Shown: piece after piece, positions 1 to 5,877 of the stretch
Position numbering within the stretch: position 1 is the stretch's first letter
How the letters are laid out: every line of letters begins with the position of its first letter
Assembly: GCA_021106755.1 (NCBI GenBank)
Contig: JAIOTM010000088.1
Span: forward strand, 1 to 6,757
DNA length: 6,757 nucleotides
From: Candidatus Cloacimonadota bacterium
GTDB taxonomy: Bacteria; Cloacimonadota; Cloacimonadia; Cloacimonadales; JAIOQZ01
Direction: 5' to 3'
Notes under the pieces: generated by a model
Told to the model about the DNA's origin: nothing
Databases searched by the model: none
The model's input: the letters and a program-made list of their open reading frames with translations, nothing else
Made by a program: the position numbers and the translations under genes

Positions 1-2170
1 GAATTTTCATTGTACTAGAAAATTGATTAATAGCAATTCTCAAGAGAAAATCGGCAACCAGAAATTCACCAAATGTTTTATGTAAAAACTCATAATTATG
101 ATGCTCTTCATGGCTACTTGATACCGTTTTATTTTCGCGTACAAAGAAAAAGCCACCTAGGATATCTGTTTCTTCAACTCTATACTCATTCAATCCGAAG
201 ACTTCGAGTTTAGCACTCAAATGTCGATCGTCCAGACTTGTCGTATCACTAAGAAACATTGTAAAGGCGATCATGCCAAGACGTAGCCGGAACAATTCTT
301 TCTCTTTCTCTTTTTTGCAGTTAACCATGCTCCTGTAACTCTTACTTTTTTTCTGTAATTGTCTTTCTGTAAACTTAGTCAACAATGTGTCATAGAGTTT
401 GCTTTGGTTAAAATCAGAATCATTGTTAATATTTTGCAAACCTGAATCTTCAAAATCGTAAACTGCTAACATAATCAGAAGTAAAGGTTCTTGTGCTAAT
501 TCTGTTACAATATCTTTTTCAGGGATATTCAGTGAGTAATCCTTCTTTGTTTGCACCTTATTCCAGGTTTCTACCCATAAATCTCTGCGAACAACATCAA
601 ATGGCGCTAGTTTAATAATATTGGTGTGATCGGGAATCTCAACTACATTCATTACTGATAATCTACTTGTAAGAATCACCCGCACACATATGTCATTGAG
701 TTGCGCGACTTTCTGAAATTCCATTATCTCAAAAAGATACTCATTCAATTCTGTTTTGGATGATTGGATAAGCTCATCAAAACCATCCAGGATTATAACC
801 GGATAACGTGTGCTGATACTTTCTGTCAGATCCATCCAGTCAATACTTCCGGGTCTGCCAATTGATTTAGCAATTCCATCATTTACATGTTGTAAAACAT
901 CTTTTGAACTGGTTGCAACTTCGCGAAGTTTAACAAAGAATGGAACAAAATCAGGAGTTTCTGCTAATTTTCCGGCAAGTATCTTACTCAGCATTGATTT
1001 TCCAGCTCCCGGATTCCCCAGAATTAGAATCGGATTATCTGCAGAATCAGGATTGATAAGTGTTTTTAACAGAAAAGCCTCAATATCATTTCGCTGTTCA
1101 ATCTCGTCCCAGAAAGAGGGAGCTAGAAAGTTGTAGCCATGTTCCTTTTTTATATAACGTATCTTCTGGTACCCTTGCGGGATGAAAATATCTTTATTAG
1201 CAGGATAGACAATTTCTTCTATATCCTGATTATCTATCAGAATTTCATTGGTTTGAGATGCAATATATCTATGATGAGTTTCTAAGATTTTTTTGTTTTT
1301 ATCATCCAGTTTTGCGACAATCTGTTCTGTTTGTCGCTGAAACAAGTTCTTATATAGTTTTTCAAATTGCTCAAAACCGCTTTTACCTGAGAACTTAAGC
1401 TCTTCAAGCAGTTTTATTTGCTTTTGTAACAATTTAGTATTTTCCAGAGTACTGCCATCTATTTCAGATAATATTTCAAGAGTTCTTTCCTTGTGCTCTA
1501 AATCAAAAAACAATAAGAATTCAGGAAATTGACTAGATAGGTTTACTAAATATGCATTGTATAGTTCGGACATTTTTTCAATATACTTGTGTTCAACTTC
1601 TTTATATATCGACCAGATTTCATCATTTTCAGGTTCATTGTTGTCAATCCAAGATCCTACCGGACTAATAATACTGAGAGCGAAGCGAGTGTCTTCAACA
1701 AGATTCGGACGATATTTGATTTGATCACACAACTTCTTTGATTCAATATCATCCTCAGTCAAAAGCCTTATTCTATCAACACAAATGGACATCTTAAATT
1801 CATAGATAGCTCTTTTAATAAAAGGATACACTATTTGCTCAAAACTGTCTTTTATTGCAATATCATAGAGCATAAAGTTAGCGACCTGCATTAGCTCATA
1901 ACGATCGGTTGCAACAATCTCTCTACCTTGGAATGGATATTTTAAGCCACCAGGCAACCATGCTAACAACTTGGATATTCTAAAATTTGCTGCACCTGCT
2001 CCAGCAAGCAAAGCTCCCAAGGCTGCTACAGGTGTTGTAGCAGCCAAAGCAGTTGCGATCGTTGCAGCGGTAATGAAATAACCACTAAATTTATCTATTT
2101 CTTCTGGTAAAGAGCAATTGCGTTTTTTAAGCAAGTCTGATATGTCAGATAGAGTAATCTCATTTTTCAT
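1..2170 (-). CDS. NACHT-domain STAND NTPase, 3' end missing (runs off the window)
   Basis: I read 723 uninterrupted codons from ATG 2170 to the window edge, so the C-terminus is missing. The NTPase core shows Walker A GNPGAGKS (residues 385-392, K391), Walker B VIILDGFDEL (458-467, with the small residue after the first Asp and a second acidic pair typical of NACHT), VILTSR (498-503) as the sensor strand, QEPLLLIML (from about 557) as the winged-helix-proximal Pro motif, and FLHKTFGEFLVADFLL (695-710), the His-containing helix common after NACHT modules. Residues 1-30 are polar, 30-61 Ala/Gly-rich and hydrophobic, and 224-330 charged and helical, possibly coiled coil. I recognise no catalytic N-terminal effector. 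NACHT proteins are signal-activated, oligomerising NTPases, and in bacteria several are anti-phage sensors. A defence role here is inference, since neither the C-terminal sensor nor the left neighbour is visible. AAAAGGA lies 7 nt before the ATG. The gene looks more AT-rich than pckA. The NACHT assignment is secure; the function is not. Confidence 0.9.
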   Translation of the reverse strand, partial: MKNEITLSDISDLLKKRNCSLPEEIDKFSGYFITAATIATALAATTPVAALGALLAGAGAANFRISKLLAWLPGGLKYPFQGREIVATDRYELMQVANFMLYDIAIKDSFEQIVYPFIKRAIYEFKMSICVDRIRLLTEDDIESKKLCDQIKYRPNLVEDTRFALSIISPVGSWIDNNEPENDEIWSIYKEVEHKYIEKMSELYNAYLVNLSSQFPEFLLFFDLEHKERTLEILSEIDGSTLENTKLLQKQIKLLEELKFSGKSGFEQFEKLYKNLFQRQTEQIVAKLDDKNKKILETHHRYIASQTNEILIDNQDIEEIVYPANKDIFIPQGYQKIRYIKKEHGYNFLAPSFWDEIEQRNDIEAFLLKTLINPDSADNPILILGNPGAGKSMLSKILAGKLAETPDFVPFFVKLREVATSSKDVLQHVNDGIAKSIGRPGSIDWMDLTESISTRYPVIILDGFDELIQSSKTELNEYLFEIMEFQKVAQLNDICVRVILTSRLSVMNVVEIPDHTNIIKLAPFDVVRRDLWVETWNKVQTKKDYSLNIPEKDIVTELAQEPLLLIMLAVYDFEDSGLQNINNDSDFNQSKLYDTLLTKFTERQLQKKSKSYRSMVNCKKEKEKELFRLRLGMIAFTMFLSDTTSLDDRHLSAKLEVFGLNEYRVEETDILGGFFFVRENKTVSSSHEEHHNYEFLHKTFGEFLVADFLLRIAINQFSSTMKI

Positions 2171-2177
2171 ATTATAG

Positions 2178-2184
2178 TCCTTTT
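2178..2184 (-). promoter_or_regulatory. Ribosome binding site of the NACHT gene
   Basis: On the minus strand AAAAGGA sits 7 nt upstream of ATG 2170. It supports that start. An AT-rich stretch without another in-frame start of comparable quality lies upstream. Confidence 0.7.
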
Positions 2185-2204
2185 CTTTGAATACAATTTG
2201 ATGC

Positions 2205-2251
2205 CAAACTTATCGGAGATTATTTCTTAAATAAATAGTTTCTCGTGTCAA
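2205..2251 (-). promoter_or_regulatory. Candidate promoter elements upstream of the NACHT gene
   Basis: The minus strand has TAAGTTTG at 2212-2205, a perfect match to the Bacteroidota -7 consensus TAnnTTTG, 34 nt before the start codon. A TTGACA box lies at 2251-2246, but no good TATAAT follows it at 16-18 nt, and it is too far upstream to be the -33 partner of TAAGTTTG. Either box could be real depending on the host's main sigma factor. They do not form one standard promoter, so this is a weak call. Confidence 0.3.
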
Positions 2252-2355
2252 TATATTCATGATTCATTTATTGAATGTTCTCAATTTAATTTGAATATTA
2301 TTGTGTGAAAACATTTCTGATATTTTTAGTAAAGTACGATCAATGCTAAGAGAAT

Positions 2356-2364
2356 GGGGGGGGG
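2356..2364. repeat. Homopolymer run of nine G
   Basis: Nine consecutive G residues stand out in an otherwise AT-rich intergenic stretch, about 190 nt upstream of the NACHT start (nine C on that gene's strand). It lies inside no supported gene. Runs of this length are prone to slippage in replication and to sequencing error. Confidence 0.85.
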
Positions 2365-2566
2365 CTTGAGAAAATTCTAAAACAGAAGATTGGTGATGTA
2401 AAAGACATGTGAGCTACAACGCCTAAATGCATTACTCACAAAGCATTCAATACTTTCTGCCACCAACTTTTCCATCGGTCGAGAATGGCAACTATGCTGG
2501 CACTTTCATTATTAGCTAAGATTTTATAAAATAGGCACATAACTGTTTTGAGGTACTTCAGAAAAA

Positions 2567-2639
2567 AGTGACAGCATGATTTCCTTTAAAGGAAAAGATG
2601 ACGGCAGAAAGTAGTGATGATGGAAGAATTGCCGTCACT
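2567..2639. repeat. Nested inverted-repeat cluster with alternative pairings
   Basis: The right arm TGCCGTCACT (2630-2639) can pair with AGTGACAGCA (2567-2576; 9 of 10 pairs). Its inner part TGCCGTCA (2630-2637) pairs perfectly with TGACGGCA (2599-2606), so the two pairings exclude each other. Between the two left copies is a perfect 16-nt palindrome, TTTCCTTTAAAGGAAA (2580-2595). This could be an RNA structure, a set of protein binding sites, or the end of a decayed element. Confidence 0.55.
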
Positions 2640-2753
2640 GGAAGTTTGTCGACAGATGTTTCGTAACTATCTATTATTTGTATAGATACGACCATTTTTG
2701 CAAAAATATTCAATGCAGCAAGGAAAACATGCTGGCATCAAGTGGAAAACATA

Positions 2754-2927
2754 GGTGTCACTTTACAATGGGTTTAAGAATCCCTTTTCTTATTCTAACC
2801 CCAAACAAGAGTTTTCAGAGATGATAAAGCGAAAAAGCGATTAGTATGAGTATAACTAACGATGAAGATTAAAGATAGGGATTATTTACATCGTTTTGTG
2901 CTGTGCAGTCTTGGGTGTCATTTTATA
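2754..2927 (+). repeat. Two copies of a 14-nt direct repeat, 160 nt apart
   Basis: GGTGTCACTTTACA (2754-2767) and GGTGTCATTTTATA (2914-2927) match at 12 of 14 positions, and the two differences are C/T transitions. The 9-mer TGTCACTTT inside the first copy also occurs inverted at 2565-2573, giving a 9-bp inverted repeat spanning 2565-2764. The copies may be ends of small transposable elements, or chance similarity in AT-rich DNA. Confidence 0.4.
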
Positions 2928-2950
2928 GGAACGGTAAATATTTCGATGAA

Positions 2951-2993
2951 AAGTTGCAGATTTTCAAAAATTATGGAGCTTTTCCAGCAACTT
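2951..2993 (-). terminator. Weak hairpin downstream of pckA, possible terminator
   Basis: AAGTTGC (2951-2957) and GCAACTT (2987-2993) form a 7-bp inverted repeat with a 29-nt loop, beginning about 20 nt past the pckA stop. In the pckA direction the second arm ends in CTTTT, a short T tract. The long loop and short tract make intrinsic termination uncertain, and no better candidate is visible. Confidence 0.3.
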
Positions 2994-3014
2994 AGTTTTA
3001 TCAATTAATTATGC

Positions 3015-4673
3015 TTATTTACCGGGACACTGCTTTTTGATTTCCTGGTCGATATTCTTTTTACCATAGGCTTTATTATAGTGTCTGCTGAAATCTTTTG
3101 CCAAAGCTTTTGCTTTTTTGTCATACGCTTGCGGATTGTCCCATGTATTTCGGGCGTTCAGGATTTTACCGGGTACACCGGGAATTGATTCTGGAACAAG
3201 AACATGGAAAAGTGTATCTTCGTAGTAGGTGCAGTTTTTCATGAGACCTGATAATGCCGCGTTAACAAGTTGGCGTGTCAGGGTGATGTCCATTCGTTTG
3301 CCAATCCCAATAGGACCACCGCTCCAGCCAGTGTTAATCAGATAAACGTCTGTGCCGTGCTTTCTCATTTTTTCACCCAGCAATGAAGCGTAAACTTCGG
3401 GATTTCTTGGCATAAAAGGTTCACCAAAAAATCTTGAGAAAGTACTTACGGGTTTATCGACACCTGTCTCTGTTCCTGCGAGTTTGCTGGTGTAGCCCAT
3501 GAGAAACCAGAGCATAGCCTGTTCCGGTGTCAACTTTGCAATTGGATGTAAGACAGAATTAGCGTCGGCAGTAAGAAACAATATTGTTTTCGGATGCCCG
3601 GACATAGCTGATTTTTTAATGTTCTTGAGAAACGAAAGCGGGTAAGACCCGCGCGAGTTGGGCGTGAGTCTGTCATCGTGCACATCGAATTTACCGTGAG
3701 GATACATCATCGTGTTTTCGGCAATTGCTCCGTGCTCCAGATAGTGAGAATCGTGGAACATAGCCTTGTAGATTTCCGGCTCTTTTTCTCTGTTGAGGTT
3801 AATCAGTTTCGCGTAACAACCTTGCTCGAAATTAGCGATACCGTGATTATTCCAGCCATGCTCATCGTCACCCAGTAGTGCTCTCTTCGGATCGGCTGAA
3901 AGTGTTGTTTTCCCAGTGCCGGATAATCCAAGCAACAAAGCGGAATTTCCGTTGCTGCCTTCATTCGCGGACGCGTGAAGAGGTAAAATACTTTCCTCTG
4001 GAAGATAGTAGTTCATTACAGTAAACATCAGTTTCTTAACACTACCACCATAAGAGGAGCCATATACAATTCCAATTCGGCGATCAAAGTCTATCGCGAT
4101 AACCATCTCTGAGGTCTTACCATTAGACAGTTTTCTCAATCTGCCTTTGTATTTTGACCGGCTGAGTTTATTGTAAGGAAGTGCTATCAGCAGGAACTCC
4201 CTGTCGGCGAAAACGCTGTTAGATATATCGTCAGGAATCTGGCGGAACATGTTGTCGGTAAACAGAGCGGTTAAAGCCCTGTCGGTAATTGTGCGAACGG
4301 GAAGAGCGTAGGAGGAATCGGCACCCAGCACTCTGTCGGTAACATACATACGAGCTTTATGCGTCAGCACAGTGAAAGCATCTTTTAGAACCATGTCAAA
4401 GGTGTCGGCTGATATAGGGATACTGCTGGGAGAGTCCCAGTCTATTGTATCTTCGCTTTCGGGTCTGCGAACAATCACTGTATCTTTCGGGCTACGACCA
4501 GTTGAATCAGGGCACGTCCAGGTTGCCAGAGTGCCGGTTGAGGCTACAATTGCCTCTTTGCCTTCGATTACGCGCTGGATTAATTTTTTACGGGATGGAT
4601 TTCTATAGACCAATGAGTGTGAATCAAGTAGTTTTTTGACTCGCTTCTTGAGCGTGCTTTCTGAAAGTGACAT
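3015..4673 (-). CDS. pckA: Phosphoenolpyruvate carboxykinase, ATP-dependent
   Basis: This cytosolic enzyme converts oxaloacetate and ATP to phosphoenolpyruvate, CO2 and ADP, the first committed step of gluconeogenesis. The 552 residues are slightly longer than the usual 525-540. Signatures run in family order: TGRSPKD (58-64, substrate-binding Arg), YGGSVKK (208-214, metal-binding Lys), LHASAN (232-237, metal-binding His), P-loop GLSGTGKTT (249-257) specific to the ATP-using class, LLGDDEHGW (267-275, metal-binding Asp), NSRGSYP (339-345, conserved Arg) and INTGWSGG (446-453). The family's common YGGEMKKG is altered to YGGSVKKL, but the two lysines remain. ATG 4673 is preferred over the overlapping GTG 4676 because GGAGG lies 6 nt before the ATG and only 3 nt before the GTG. 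It stands alone, with a structured leader upstream and no operon partner on its strand. Confidence 0.97.
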   Translation of the reverse strand: MSLSESTLKKRVKKLLDSHSLVYRNPSRKKLIQRVIEGKEAIVASTGTLATWTCPDSTGRSPKDTVIVRRPESEDTIDWDSPSSIPISADTFDMVLKDAFTVLTHKARMYVTDRVLGADSSYALPVRTITDRALTALFTDNMFRQIPDDISNSVFADREFLLIALPYNKLSRSKYKGRLRKLSNGKTSEMVIAIDFDRRIGIVYGSSYGGSVKKLMFTVMNYYLPEESILPLHASANEGSNGNSALLLGLSGTGKTTLSADPKRALLGDDEHGWNNHGIANFEQGCYAKLINLNREKEPEIYKAMFHDSHYLEHGAIAENTMMYPHGKFDVHDDRLTPNSRGSYPLSFLKNIKKSAMSGHPKTILFLTADANSVLHPIAKLTPEQAMLWFLMGYTSKLAGTETGVDKPVSTFSRFFGEPFMPRNPEVYASLLGEKMRKHGTDVYLINTGWSGGPIGIGKRMDITLTRQLVNAALSGLMKNCTYYEDTLFHVLVPESIPGVPGKILNARNTWDNPQAYDKKAKALAKDFSRHYNKAYGKKNIDQEIKKQCPGK

Positions 4674-4679
4674 CACCTT

Positions 4680-4684
4680 CCTCC
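4680..4684 (-). promoter_or_regulatory. Ribosome binding site deciding the pckA start
   Basis: GGAGG on the minus strand is 6 nt from ATG 4673 and 3 nt from GTG 4676, so it favours the ATG. Its first G is also the last base of the outer stem of the leader hairpin, so folding could affect ribosome access. Confidence 0.75.
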
Positions 4685-4729
4685 GCTATCATTTTTTAAC
4701 ATCCACAGTACATTGTGGATTTGATAGCG
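4684..4729 (-). promoter_or_regulatory. Nested hairpin in the pckA leader, abutting the Shine-Dalgarno
   Basis: In the pckA direction the outer stem is CGCTATCA (4729-4722) with TGATAGCG (4691-4684), 8 perfect pairs. Inside it the inner stem is ATCCACA (4720-4714) with TGTGGAT (4707-4701), 7 perfect pairs closing a 6-nt loop. One base separates the stems on the 5' side and nine bases (mostly A) on the 3' side. The outer stem ends on the first G of the ribosome binding site. A nine-codon open frame (ATG 4702 to TGA 4673) lies in the leader, and its stop overlaps the pckA ATG as TGATG. The structure could control translation of pckA or act as a palindromic DNA operator. It matches no riboswitch class I know. 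Confidence 0.55.
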
Positions 4730-4758
4730 CAAAGTTTGTAATTAAGTTCATGCTGTCA

Positions 4759-4944
4759 ATGCAAAAACCGAAAAACAAAGTGAAGATTTACTCTGCTGAG
4801 GAAATGGAGAGTTATCAACACATTAAGAGGCTTATCAGGGATACTCCCATTTTTTTCATTTCGGATGACCTTGCCAACGTTTTTGCATTTCCTTATCTCT
4901 ATCGAATCAGCAAAGATTTAAGTTGCGGTAAATTTCTCCAATAG
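4759..4944 (+). CDS. Doubtful small ORF, unknown protein
   Basis: A 61-codon frame diverging from pckA (alternative start at 4750, 64 codons). The frame stays open upstream into pckA antisense, but only the part beyond the pckA leader could be an independent gene. The protein is mixed: a basic start (MQKPKNKVKIYSAEE), a mid-section with DTPIFFISDDL, and a C-terminus ending SCGKFLQ. Neither a family nor a signal peptide is recognisable. No Shine-Dalgarno is visible before either start, and the region would also hold the pckA promoter. In its favour, codon use looks ordinary and the stop codon is directly followed by a stable hairpin. It may be a real small gene, the remnant of one, or chance. 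Confidence 0.25.
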   Translation: MQKPKNKVKIYSAEEMESYQHIKRLIRDTPIFFISDDLANVFAFPYLYRISKDLSCGKFLQ

Positions 4945-4971
4945 CACAATCTTCAGTATTCTGAAGTTGTG
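4945..4971 (+). terminator. Hairpin directly after the small ORF, terminator-like
   Basis: CACAA-T-CTTCAG pairs with CTGAAG-TTGTG around a TATT loop: 11 pairs with one bulged T. It begins right after the TAG at 4942-4944. No strong T tract follows (GGGCTGTTTA), so factor-independent termination is only possible. Confidence 0.4.
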
Positions 4972-4975
4972 GGCT

Positions 4976-5343
4976 GTTTAGCGGGTTCGAAGTAGATTTT
5001 ACGCCGTCACCACTTAGTTTGAAGAAATTTCCTCGCAATCTGCTTTTTTCAAAAAAAGCCTGAAGAGTAAACTTTTACTGTGTAAAAGATTCACCTACAG
5101 AAAAAACTATTGGATCAGCAGACAAAGTCGCGAATAAAGACCGAGTAAGAAATCCAATTATTCACGCCATAACAGACTTTATTCTATTGAATTTCAATCT
5201 GTTGCAACGAATACTTCGCACCATGATGGGGGTATGCGTGATTTTCTTTATCAACTCAAATTTGGGGTAACTGAACCATTCAATGGCTGAAAAATAAAAA
5301 AAGTTTGCAGGTTTATGGGCTTGGTATTGTCTTACTGTTATCT
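4976..5343. other. Intergenic region before the sigma operon; hairpins and palindromes only
   Basis: No gene is visible here. There are two hairpins: GCTTTTTT/AAAAAAGC (5042-5059, 2-nt centre) and CTTTTAC-TGT-GTAAAAG (5072-5088, a perfect 7-bp stem). There are two interrupted palindromes nearer the operon: ATTGAA-T-TTCAAT (5186-5198) and CCATT-C-AATGG (5276-5286). The second lies about 60 nt before the sigma-factor ATG and could be part of its control region. I could not find a convincing pair of promoter boxes. Confidence 0.4.
5072..5088. repeat. Perfect short hairpin
   Basis: CTTTTAC and GTAAAAG form 7 pairs around a TGT loop. It sits 13 nt after the near-palindrome at 5042-5059, and together they form a compact structured block in the intergenic region. 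Its role is unknown. It may belong to a terminator or a small RNA. Confidence 0.4.
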
Positions 5344-5877
5344 ATGAAAAATGAAGTTATGGAAGCATTGTTAAGACAACATGGTAAGAAGATATATAAT
5401 TATCTTCTGAAAATGCTACGTCATTCCGAAGACGCTGAAGACATCCTTCAAAGTGTTTTTCTGGCGTTTTATCAGAAAGCTGACTCCGTTAATGAGGAAA
5501 GCTATCTCCCATATCTTTACAGAACCGCTTATAATAGAGCAATCAACTATTCAAAAAAGAGACAAAAACTTGTCCAGCAACCCGAAGATTTTGAAATCCC
5601 CGCCCCGGAAGAGGAAAGTCGCGAGGAAGCAATCAGGCGATTAGGGAAAAACAAAGCTATTGCTACCGCGCTTCAGACTTTGAATGAACGGGAAAAACTC
5701 GTTATTGAGTTACAATACTATCAAAAAATGAGTTACTCACAGATAGCCCGGATATTAGATACAACCGAATCTGCAGTAGATTCATTACTTGTTCGGGCAA
5801 AACGAAAATTGAAGAAAAAAATATCGCAGGATTTATCGTCAAACTCTGTCCAGAAAAGTACAAGGAGTAAACAATGA
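5344..5877 (+). CDS. ECF-type RNA polymerase sigma factor (sigma-70 family)
   Basis: The 177-residue protein has the two-domain layout of extracytoplasmic-function sigma factors. Region 2 spans about 7-74, with HSEDAEDILQSVFLAFY (27-43, core RNA polymerase binding) and YLYRTAYNRAINYSKKR (57-73, -10 recognition and melting). An acidic linker follows (about 80-95), then region 4 (109-160) with LNEREKLVIELQY and the helix-turn-helix MSYSQIARILDTTESAVDSLLVRAKRKL. It would direct RNA polymerase to a stress regulon, probably including its own operon. The start is uncertain: ATG 5344 gives the normal N-terminus without a clear Shine-Dalgarno, ATG 5359 is an alternative, and an upstream in-frame TTG at 5305 would add an atypical hydrophobic extension. 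The stop overlaps the next start as ATGA, so the anti-sigma gene is translationally coupled. The sigma subgroup was not determined. Confidence 0.9.
   Translation: MKNEVMEALLRQHGKKIYNYLLKMLRHSEDAEDILQSVFLAFYQKADSVNEESYLPYLYRTAYNRAINYSKKRQKLVQQPEDFEIPAPEEESREEAIRRLGKNKAIATALQTLNEREKLVIELQYYQKMSYSQIARILDTTESAVDSLLVRAKRKLKKKISQDLSSNSVQKSTRSKQ
5862..5867 (+). promoter_or_regulatory. Ribosome binding site of the anti-sigma gene
   Basis: AAGGAG lies inside the end of the sigma gene, 6 nt before ATG 5874. It supports independent or re-initiated translation at the ATGA overlap. Confidence 0.75.

Larger units (their letters stand above)
2171..3014. other. Long intergenic region with repeats, no convincing gene
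   Basis: About 840 bases between the divergent start of the NACHT gene and the 3' end of pckA. Contents: the NACHT leader, a G9 run, an inverted-repeat cluster at 2567-2639, TGTCACTTT-type repeats, and a weak hairpin after pckA. Small open frames exist: minus 2540-2436 (34 aa, Trp-rich), minus 2695-2558 (45 aa), plus 2598-2666 (22 aa) and plus 2862-3008 (48 aa). None has a recognisable family, and only the 22-aa frame has an SD-like sequence (AGGA, 4 nt before its ATG). Long open stretches on both strands of 2558-2740 may be the remains of a decayed mobile element, but no transposase motif could be identified. Confidence 0.5.

Noticed and set aside
810..1136. Plus-strand open frame of 108 codons
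   Set aside because: It lies antisense inside the NACHT core, opposite the Walker A and B region, whose minus-strand reading is clearly the coding one.
2436..2540. Minus-strand 34-codon frame with a Trp-rich end (LDRWKSWWQKVL)
   Set aside because: Too short, no Shine-Dalgarno and no family match. It might be a fragment of a decayed gene, but I cannot support that.
2558..2695. Minus-strand 45-codon frame and the opposite-strand frames over the inverted repeats
   Set aside because: Both strands are open over the same stretch, and no transposase or integrase motif could be identified, so I did not call an insertion sequence.
2862..3008. Plus-strand 48-codon frame converging on pckA
   Set aside because: Only a weak AT-rich upstream, no recognisable domain, and a length that chance can give in AT-rich DNA.
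3678..3878. Plus-strand open frame of 66 codons
   Set aside because: Antisense to the catalytic core of pckA, with no motif.
4372..4639. Two overlapping plus-strand open frames
   Set aside because: Antisense shadows of the pckA N-terminal half, with no family or ribosome binding site.
4636..4758. Upstream extension of the small plus-strand frame from ATG 4636
   Set aside because: This part is antisense to the pckA start and leader hairpin. Only the segment from 4750/4759 could be an independent gene.
4983..4991. GGGTTCGAA, resembling a tRNA T-loop
   Set aside because: The flanking bases cannot form the T-stem, and no acceptor or anticodon arm is present, so it is not a tRNA or tmRNA.
5305..5343. 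TTG 5305 as start of the sigma factor
   Set aside because: It adds a 13-residue hydrophobic extension not expected before region 2, and no good ribosome binding site supports it. ATG 5344 gives a normal N-terminus.
5453..5644. Second plus-strand frame within the sigma gene
   Set aside because: Out-of-frame shadow of the sigma factor, without motif or ribosome binding site.
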